Shown here in pieces: positions 56,043 through 64,000 of a stretch of 64,000 bases of DNA. Below the pieces are notes generated by a model. It saw only the letters and a program-made list of their open reading frames with translations, ran no database searches and was not told where the DNA came from. This DNA is from Phalacrocorax aristotelis. Taxonomy: Eukaryota; Chordata; Aves; Suliformes; Phalacrocoracidae. The stretch is from contig NC_134297.1 in the NCBI RefSeq assembly GCF_949628215.1, forward strand, positions 62,001 to 126,000, written 5' to 3'. The position numbers and the translations under genes were made by a program. The stretch's first letter is position 1; each line of letters opens with the position of its first letter.

Positions 56043-58141
56043 CTGCAAGAGAAGAGGGCAGCGAGTGAGCGTGGTGCCCCTCGCGTGGGTGCAGGCAACG
56101 GGCGCACTACCCAGGGCCGGGGCACGGGGCTGCTTGGTTGTCGGGCCAGACAAAGCCTGTGGCAAGGCACAACCCAGAGCCACCTGTGCCAGGAATTAGC
56201 CCGGGCCCCTTTGAGCAAAGGATCCTGCTCTGCAGCCAGCCGCATGCGCACAAGCAGCAAATTCCCACCCAGGCATGGCAGGCTTGCCGGGCGCGAGAGT
56301 CCTTGTTTCCAAGGCCATAACGAGAACGGGGTGCTCCACGCCAGCCCGGCCCTTTGGTGAGCAGAAGGATCCTTAGAGCTATTTTGCAGGTGTTCCCAGC
56401 ACTCAGACAACTGTGTGACCCTGAACAGAAATCTGGTGGCCTACTGGCATCAGGGACCCCCTTCTGCTGCTAAATCGTTTTCCTCTGCTCTGCAAAACAC
56501 ACAGGAGACAACTCAGCAGACAGAAAATGCTCTTGATGCAAGCCTGTAAGGGGAAAGCTGGGACGGGGGAGGGAAGGACTGTGAGGAGGAGGCGGTGGGT
56601 TGCCAGGCAAGGGCAGAGCTGGGAGTGGGGGCACTCGTCAGCTACGGGTATCCCTGTCTCTCCTGGGGGCCCGAGGGACCACGCCAGCTCCTGCTCCAAG
56701 GCCTAGGCTCGGGGAGCGTCCACTTGAGCGGCAGCTTCCAGCCCAGCAGGATGATGCAACGTGCCACGGGCCTGCCGGGACGGCAGGGTGAGGCTCTCCT
56801 GCTCCAGACCCAGCCCAGCTCTCTGAACAGGCCCGCAGGCTGAGGCAGAGCATTTCAGGGGAGAGGCAGTTAGGGCAGAGCGCACAGGCTTCTGGGCTGG
56901 AGGACACGCACGCAGCTGAGCAATGCTGCAGCAGCCCTCCTTGCAGATGTATTTGCCTTGGGAGGGTCTCTTAGGCTCGCACTGGGATTCCTCCCCTCGG
57001 AGTTCTGCACGGGCGTTAGAGATGACTGGGATGCAGCTCCATAGCACCTGAGAACATTGTGCGCTCTGGAGGGCTGCTACTAACCCTCAGTTCAACAGAC
57101 AGCCCCGGTAACTGCAGGGTGCATCCCTCCTGGCCTGCGAGTACCTCCTACTTGCAGCAAACAGCCCTCTTCAACATGGCACAGGCAGCGTACGACATCA
57201 GCCAGCCTCACCTCCGGGGCTACCGGAGCGGGCAGAGGACGTCCCTCACCTTCAGACATGGCTCTTACACACCAACTCTTCCCAGCCTGAACCACGTTCT
57301 CTGCTAAGCCCTCGGAGGCAGTCCCAGCACAGAAAGATGCACATCCCCACGAGAACCGCTCCCCGCTTCCTTCGTCTGGGGGATGTAACTCCTCCTGCAC
57401 GGGGGCCCCACGTTCCTCTGCTACAGCCTCCTCACCACCCCACAGCCAGGGACCCCAAACCTGCAGAGCCCCCCATTGCCTGTCACAGTCTTCTCTACTT
57501 CTGGGGGAGCAGGGGGGAAGGAGAGTAAACCATGTGTTCGTGGAAGTTGAGGTATTACTCTCTGTTTGCTTACATCTGCCGTGTGCTTTGCATGACGCCC
57601 CCACAATGCACTCGAGAACCTTTTCCGTGCCCAGGCAGAGAAATTTCCCAGCACATGGGGGTTACTGGGCCCGTGGTCTGCTCCTCCCATCTGGTCTGAG
57701 CAGGCCAGATGCTGCACACAGATTTCTTCTGCCACCCAGGGACAGGAAGCGCCGGCTCCAGACCAAACTCCGCATCTCTAAATAGCGCCGCAAGAGCTCA
57801 GCAACACTACACACTCTGCTCCTGGCTTGCCGAAGGCGGGCCCGAAGACGTACCATCGGCAAAAGCCAAGTGCTCGCTCTGCGAGGGCAAAACAGCGTAC
57901 CCAGAACAGCACATGCAAGCGGAGAGCAAAGCACACTTGGCAGACCCGTAATCCCTGAAGGACGGCGGTCGCCACAAGGAGCAGGCTGCAGCTTGCCATC
58001 CACTGCCGGCGAGTCCCTTGCCTCCTCGGCACCTGCCTCCCTGCGAGGCAAGGCCGAGCCGGTGGCTGGCTGGCACGCCGCGGCGCCCGACCGAGAGCAG
58101 CCTGCGCGAGCAGCGCTATCGCACGGCCCGCCCAGGCATTC

Positions 58142-58203
58142 CTCGCTAGTTAGTGGGATCGTTCGTGCACAGCTTGGCCTATTGCTGCTTCCTAACTAGC
58201 GAG
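58142..58203. repeat. Perfect 12-bp inverted repeat upstream of BCL9L
   Basis: CTCGCTAGTTAG at 58142-58153 is the exact reverse complement of CTAACTAGCGAG at 58192-58203, with a 38-bp spacer. The surrounding 300 bp mixes CpG-rich and TAAT/TATTTATA-like motifs. It could be a regulatory hairpin or remnant of a small inverted-repeat transposon. Confidence 0.75.
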
Positions 58204-59805
58204 TCGTTAGTTGCTCCCTCCTCCTCCACCTCCTCCCTACGCACCTCGGCGAGGGCTCTGCTCTAGCCTGGAGGAAGATGGTGAGCCACAGCGCTGATTA
58301 ATTTTCACAGCACATAAGGGAGTTGCTAGCCCTTTAAGTGTCAGCCAGTCTCGCTCGCTCGCTCTTGTTCTCCGGGGACCTATTAATAGCAGCTGGAAAG
58401 ATCACATCACTCTCTGGATATTTATACCCCTCATTCCACACCAGGAGAGATTTATGTCAGAGCTGCCGTCCCAGTGCCTGCCCAATTGCTCCGTCAAACC
58501 GCTCGCAGGGGGAGGGGAGCAGAGCGGGGAAGGAGACGTGGAGAGGGCAAGCGGGGAGGAGGAGGAGGTCCATATGGCACAAGCTGCAGCGTTAAGCACA
58601 CACGCTGCCTGCAGCCGCTGGCTGGCCAGCCGCAGGGAGCCTTCGGCCCCGCTGGAAGAGGCTGCTGCCAGACAGCATTCCAGAAAGCAAGCCCTGCAGC
58701 AGCTCCCGCTGCTGGTGGCCCAGAGCCCCCGCCTGCTGCGCTGCGCTCGGCGATCTTTGCAACACGTTGCACCGCAGTCCTGAGGGTCACGACCGACTGA
58801 CGCCAGGGTGCGGCTAGAGCAGCCGAGGAGGTGCTACCACCGCCATCCGTACTGACGACAGGCTGGGAGATGCAGGTCTGCCTGTGGCACATCTGCACGC
58901 ACAGATACCGCATTCAAAATAGATCCCACAGTGCTCCACTGGAAACGGGAATGCTCAGCAGCATCGCAGCCCAACCCTAGTACAGCATAGCATGGGCATG
59001 TGAGTACCCTGGGGAGGGGGGAAGAAAACCAGGGCGCCGCTAAGACCACGCCTGCGGAGCCCAGACTCATGCTCGAGATGCAACCCCTATCCCTCTAGCC
59101 CTCAGGTCAGATTGCAGGGAACGCAGGCACTGATCCCAAAGGACCCGGCAGCCACCACGGCAAAACCTTCAGACCCTGCCTGCAGCGTGGATGAGCCCTG
59201 CACGGTCCCTCCAGAACGCCACATTCTTGGGGAATCTTTCTTATTCCTTCGTTTTGGGTGTAGGCTGGTGCTGCAGGGAAGACGTCCAATGCCTTGCCTC
59301 AACCAGCCGCAGGATGGAAAGCCGCCCTGGGCTGACGGGGAGCCCTGGCTCAACCTTGGGAAGCCCTCCTCTTCCAGCCTTGACTGAGACTGACCTCACT
59401 CCCCTCGCAAATCCTAATGGGAGCAAAGCCAGAAGCAGCTGCCCGCGGATTCTGCTCTGCTTTCGGGAGTAGCAACAGTTGGATCCTGTTGCAGATGCAT
59501 AGCGGGGATCCATCCCGGCCTCCCATCTGGCTGGTTGCAGTATGCCGATAGGCATCTCGATTGCTGTAAGCTCCTTGCACACGCCCCTAGATTCAAGCTA
59601 GATTCCAGCAGGCATGCCACACATCTGGGCCACAGAAGAGAATTAATTAGAAAGTAGATACACTGACATGGGGAGGCAAACGATCCATAACATCTTGAAA
59701 AGAACATGACAAAAAGGAGATTGCATAGAAATCTGGCTCCCTCCGCAATTTAGCAACACACCCACTCCAGCCCAGCAGTTTCGAAGACAACAGCAAACTT
59801 AATTC

Positions 59806-59985
59806 CCAGTGGTTATAGTAAGGAGCCGAGACTCCTGGCTTCTATCCCCGGCTGCCACCGATTCCACGAATGACCCCGAGCAAGACGTACTCCTGGGTGC
59901 CTCGACTCCCCCGTCATTAAACGGGGGCGCAACCCAGCCTACCTCATGCGGAGAAGGAGGCTGACAAGGCACAATAAATACCTCT
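59806..59985 (+). mobile_element. Ancient MIR-like SINE upstream of BCL9L
   Basis: Plus-strand order follows the MIR consensus: AGTGGTTATAGTA, then GACTCCTGGCTTCTATCCCC GGCTGCCAC, ATGACCCCGAGCAAG (MIR: GTGACCTTGGGCAAG), GTGCCTCGACTCCCCCGTCA and CCTACCTCATG. Divergence is high, as expected for a copy older than birds. MIR-family copies are rare in bird genomes. Confidence 0.75.
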
Positions 59986-61794
59986 GTTGGATGAAGTGCT
60001 ACATCTAAATGCAGAGGGAGAGTATTTGTGCCTGGTACGCCTGAAAAGCCACAGCTTTAAATCAAAGACTGGGACCTTAGCAGACAAGAAACCTCAAAAC
60101 AAAACAACAAAACCTGCTTTCAGTAAGGCTCCTCCAGTACGGTCTGAACAGCAGCAGAGGGGGAGGAGGAAGCTCTGGGCGAGGAGAGACTGGGCTGACA
60201 TATTCCCAATCCCGGAATTGCTAGCTGATAGTTCAAGAAACCTGAAACCCCACTGCGTTCCCGGAGGACTTTCTGGTGAATCATGCTCCTGCTCGCTCCG
60301 AAGGACGATAACACAGATTCCCAACACTGCCGCAAGAATGCGGAGCCCGCGCCCGCCTCCCAGTGGGGCAGGAAAGCCTCCCGGCTGCCAGCCTGCCCGC
60401 CCCGCAGCTTCCACGTCCGGACGCTGGCTGACATTGCTGCCACGCTATCCCTATTGGGAGAATGGGTGAGAGGAAGCCGGGGAACCAGAGTCAAAATGGT
60501 TCAAAAAAGAAGGAGCTTCGCCGCACCTCCCTCCTATCAGATTCTGGGGAGAGCTCTTGCGAAACCCAGACGACTACCAACTTGCACACACACGGCGAAG
60601 ACCAGAACCCAGGCCTCTGGAGCTGTGCTGACATGCCCCACAGCTCCCGAGAGAGAACACCCAACGTACGAGACGAGACGGGTCATCGCGACTGAGTGAT
60701 GCAACGAGCAGAAAGTCACCCAGCCCCTCTCCACCAGCCAGTCCGGGAAGTAACAAGACCAGGTTGCCGTTGCAAACACCCTCTAAGCACACTGTCCATG
60801 ACCACCCACCCACTCGCTACAAGCAGCAATCCTGGGACAAGCCCCATCCAAACCGTCCCACAGACACCGCCAAAACTCAAGTGGAACACCTTGGCTTTGG
60901 AAGCGAGAGGTCCTAAGCAGGCTCAAGGGCTTCTGGAAGAAAGGCACTAGGCAGAGAACAGCAAAAGGAGAGACCCCAAGGACCAGCCGCCCCCTCCTGA
61001 AATACCTCTCACCCCAAGTCTGGATGCGATCGTGGGCACGCTGCCTAACACCACTCCTAGATTACCGGTCCTCGCAGGGTTAACGCAGAAGGGCTTGGAA
61101 CACCTCCAAAGAAATACCATACTATTTCATTAAAGTCAGAGTATTTCACAGAGGCAAAGACTACAACAAACTTTCCAGAAGCAAGATTTCTGAAGCCGGA
61201 GACTCTTGGGTGATTTCTGATTTGAGAAAAAGACCAGAATCAGAAACTTGACCTTTTCCATGCAAAAATGGTTGTTCCAAAACAATCCTTTTCGCAAGAC
61301 CATTCAATGGGTTTTGAGCCTGTTCCAGTGAGAAACAAAACCCTCAAAAACAGTAGCGAAACAGCACTGCTGTCACCCAGCCAGCTCCAGCCAAGAGTCA
61401 GCGATGGGCTCTAACAGCCAGAGGAGCCCTGGAACCCACCCGAGCCCGACAAGCACAGCTCTGAGCCAGCACGCTATTTTGCAGGAGCGTCTCCCTGCAC
61501 CTCGCCTGAGCGTGTTTATCACCAGTGAGAAGAGCCGTAACCCGGGCTGCTGCTGCTGAAGGTGTTCTCAATCGAGTCTTCCTGCGGCCGGCCAGACTCA
61601 GAGACATCAGGAGGCAGGCAGTGTCTGCTCCCGCTGACAAGAGTCATCTGTTTTGAATGCATCACGAAATTCTCTTGCTCTTATACCATGACACAGGTAG
61701 CCCAGAGAAGCCCATTTTCTTTACTGTTCATTTCTTGGACTCTTTTCATGCCCTGTTAAACAGCAGAAAAGGCGGTACCCTCATCAGCTCTATC

Positions 61795-64000
61795 ACAGAA
61801 TCATAGTATCATGGAATGGTCTGGGTTGGAAGGGGCATTAAAGATCGTCTAGTTCCAACTCTCCTTCCACTAGGCCAGCTTGCTCAAAGCCCCGTCCAAC
61901 CTGGCCTTGAACACTTCCAGGGAGGGGGGCACCCACAGCTTCTCTGGGCAGCCTGTGCCAGTGCCTCACCGCCCTCACAGCGAAGAACTTCTTCCTTACA
62001 GCTAATCTAAATCTACCCTCTTTCAGTTTAAAGCCACTACCCTTTGTCCTGTCACTACATGCCCTTGTTAAAAGTCCCTCTCCAGCTTTCTTGTTGCCCC
62101 CCTTCAGGTGCTGGAAGGCTGCTGTAAGGTCTCCCTGAAGCCTTCTCTTCTCCAGGCTGAACAATCCCAACTCTCTCAGCCCATCTCCATAGCAGAGGTG
62201 CTCCAGCCCTCTGATCATCTTTGTGGCCCTGCTCCAACAGGTCCATGTCTGTCTTATGCTGGGAACCCCAGAGCTGAATGCAGTACTCCAGGTGGGGTCT
62301 CATGACAGCGGGGCAGAAGGGGAGAATCACCTCCCTCGACCTGCTGGTCACGCTTCTTTTGACGCAGCCCCAGGCACGGTTGGCTTTCTGGGCTGTGAGC
62401 GCACATTGCCGGGTCATGTTGAGGTTCTCATCAACCAACACCCCCAAGTCCTTCCCCTCAGGGCTGCTCTCCATCCACTCTTCACCCAGCCTGTATCTGT
62501 GCTTGGGATTGCCCCGACCCATGTGCAGGACCTTGGCTTCGGCCTTGTTGAACTTCATGACATTCTCATGGGCCCACCTCTCAAGCCTGTCAAGGTCCCT
62601 TCCCTCCAGCGTGTCAACCACACCACACAGCTTGGTGTCGTCAGCAAACATGCTGAAGGTGCGCTCAACCCCACTGTCCACGTCGCCGACAAAGATGTTA
62701 AACAGCGCTGGTCCCAATACCGACTCCTGAGGAATGCCCCTTGTCACTGGTCTCCACTTGGACGTCGAGCCGTTGACTGCAACTTTGAGTGCGACCATCC
62801 AGCCGACTCCTTACCCACCGAGTGGTCCATCCATCAAATCCATGTCTCTCCAATTTAGAGACAGGGATGTCATGCGGGACAGCGTCAAACGCTCGGTACA
62901 AGTCCAGGCAGATGACGCGAGTTACTCTCCCCTTATCCACCAACACTATAACCCCATTGTAGAAGGCCACCAAATTTGTCAGGCACAATTTGCCCTTAGT
63001 GAAGCCATGTTGACTGTCACCAATCACCTCCTCATTCTCCATGTGCCTTTGCAGAGCTTCCAGGAGGATCTGCTCCATGATCTTTCTGGGCACAGAGGTG
63101 AAACTGACTGGCCTGTAGTTCCCCGGGTCCTCCTTTTTTCCCCTTTTTAAAAATGGGGGTTATGTTTCCTCTTTTCCAGTCAGTGGGAACTTCACCGGAC
63201 TGCCATGACTTCTCCAATATGATAGATACTGGCTTAGCAACTTCATCCGCCAGTTCCCTCAGGACCCGCAGATGCATCTCAGCAGGTCCCATGGACATGT
63301 GCACCTTGAGGGTCCTTAGACTGTCTCAGACCTGATCTTCTCCTACAGCGGGTGGTTCTTCATTCTCCCAGTCCCCGCCTTTGCCTTCTGCAGCTTGGGC
63401 GGTGTGGCTTGTGCACTTGCTGGTGAAGACCAAGGCAAAAAAGTCATTGAGTACCTCAGCCTTCTCCATACACCAGGGAACCAGGTCTCCCGTTTCCTTC
63501 CAGAGAGGGCCCACATTTTCCCTAGTCTTCCTTTTATCACTGACGTACCTATAGAAGCTTTTCTTGTTCTGCTTGACGTCCCCGGCCAGATTTAATTCTA
63601 TCAGGGCTTTAGCTTTCCTGGCCTGATCTCTGGCTGCTCAGACAATTTCTCTGTATTCCTCCCAGGCTACCTGTCCTTGCTTCCACCCTCTGTAGGCTTC
63701 CTTTTTGTGTTTGAGTCTGTCCAGGAGCTCCTTGTTCACCCGTGCAGGCCTCCTGGTGTTTTTGCCTGATTTCCTTTTTGTTTGGGAATGCATCGCTCCT
63801 GAGCTTGGAGGAGGTGATCCTTGAACATTAACCAACTTTCTTGGGCCCCTCTTCCCTCCAGGGCTTTATTTCACGATGCTCTACCAGGCAGATCCCTGAA
63901 GAGGCCAAAGCCTGCTCTCCTGAAGTCCAGGGTAGCAAGCTTGCTGTGCGTCCTCCTCAGTGCCCTAAGGATTTTGAACTCCACCATTTCACGGTCGCTG
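61795..64000 (-). mobile_element. CR1 LINE, 3' part with reverse transcriptase; truncated by window edge
   Basis: The 3' end (AGAATCATAGTATCATGG read on the plus strand) is the CR1 tail, followed by the 3' UTR and ORF2 running rightward off the window. Reverse-transcriptase pieces are clear on the minus strand: [42 protein letters not shown] (in 62698-63093), [10 protein letters not shown] (62709-62738), and the catalytic FADD (62637-62648), then RWAHENVMKFN and the C-terminal segment ending at 61838. These pieces lie in at least three frames, so ORF2 has several frameshifts and the copy is dead. Over 2.2 kb is visible, unusually long for a CR1, most of which are shorter than 1 kb. Confidence 0.93.

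Larger units (their letters stand above)
56043..61790. other. BCL9L upstream region (5' introns and regulatory DNA)
   Basis: BCL9L must have upstream non-coding exon(s), because its first recognised exon begins at an acceptor, but none can be fixed by eye. No other conserved coding sequence appears. The region holds an inverted-repeat element near 58.14-58.20 kb, an A/T-rich block with TAAT motifs at 58.3-58.45 kb and a MIR-like SINE at 59.8 kb. GC-rich patches occur at 58.0-58.1 and 60.3-60.4 kb. Confidence 0.5.

Overview
The window is nuclear DNA from a vertebrate, almost certainly a bird. The genes are intron-split and vertebrate-specific, CpG islands mark the promoters, spacing is compact, and the repeats are CR1 LINEs plus very old MIR-like SINEs. 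I cannot name the species. The locus corresponds to the VPS11 / DDX6 / CXCR5 / BCL9L neighbourhood of human 11q23.3.

Layout, left to right. (1) 1-5.3 kb: VPS11, minus strand, exons 1-9 (512 codons, about the N-terminal 55% of the protein); the rest lies left of the window. Its CpG-island promoter carries a perfect palindromic CLEAR/TFEB box 28 bp upstream of the ATG. (2) 5.4-8.0 kb: short intergenic spacer with nothing recognisable. (3) 8.0-26.1 kb: DDX6, minus strand, complete: 12 coding exons (483 aa), a 5.6-kb 3' UTR with several poly(A) signals, and a CpG-island promoter near 26 kb. (4) 26.5-38.5 kb: CXCR5, plus strand, complete: a 13-codon first exon, a 5.6-kb intron, a 358-codon second exon (371 aa in all) and a likely 2.2-kb 3' UTR. 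(5) 38.5-41.2 kb: spacer without a supported gene. (6) 41.2-56 kb and beyond: BCL9L, minus strand, seven coding exons from a Met start (1510 aa) with a 3.5-kb 3' UTR; its non-coding 5' exons and promoter are not resolved. (7) 56-61.8 kb: probable BCL9L upstream/intronic DNA with an inverted-repeat element and an ancient SINE. (8) 61.8-64 kb: the 3' part of a long CR1 LINE, minus strand, running off the right edge.

The genes are not a functional operon. VPS11 is a core subunit of the HOPS/CORVET endolysosomal tethering complexes. DDX6 is the P-body DEAD-box helicase of mRNA silencing and decay. CXCR5 is the CXCL13 receptor of follicular B and T cells. BCL9L is the Wnt co-activator bridging beta-catenin and Pygopus. 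DDX6-CXCR5-BCL9L keep the mammalian order and orientation, but VPS11 lies directly downstream of DDX6, whereas in human it is a few hundred kb away on the far side of BCL9L, so one rearrangement breakpoint falls in the spacer at 5.4-8.0 kb. Splicing is unusual: VPS11 has a textbook U12-type AT-AC intron 1 and a GC-AG intron 6, and DDX6 has a GC-AG intron inside its DEAD-box codons. I found no RNA genes, no CRISPR and no undescribed multi-gene system; the most interesting signals are regulatory and splicing features.
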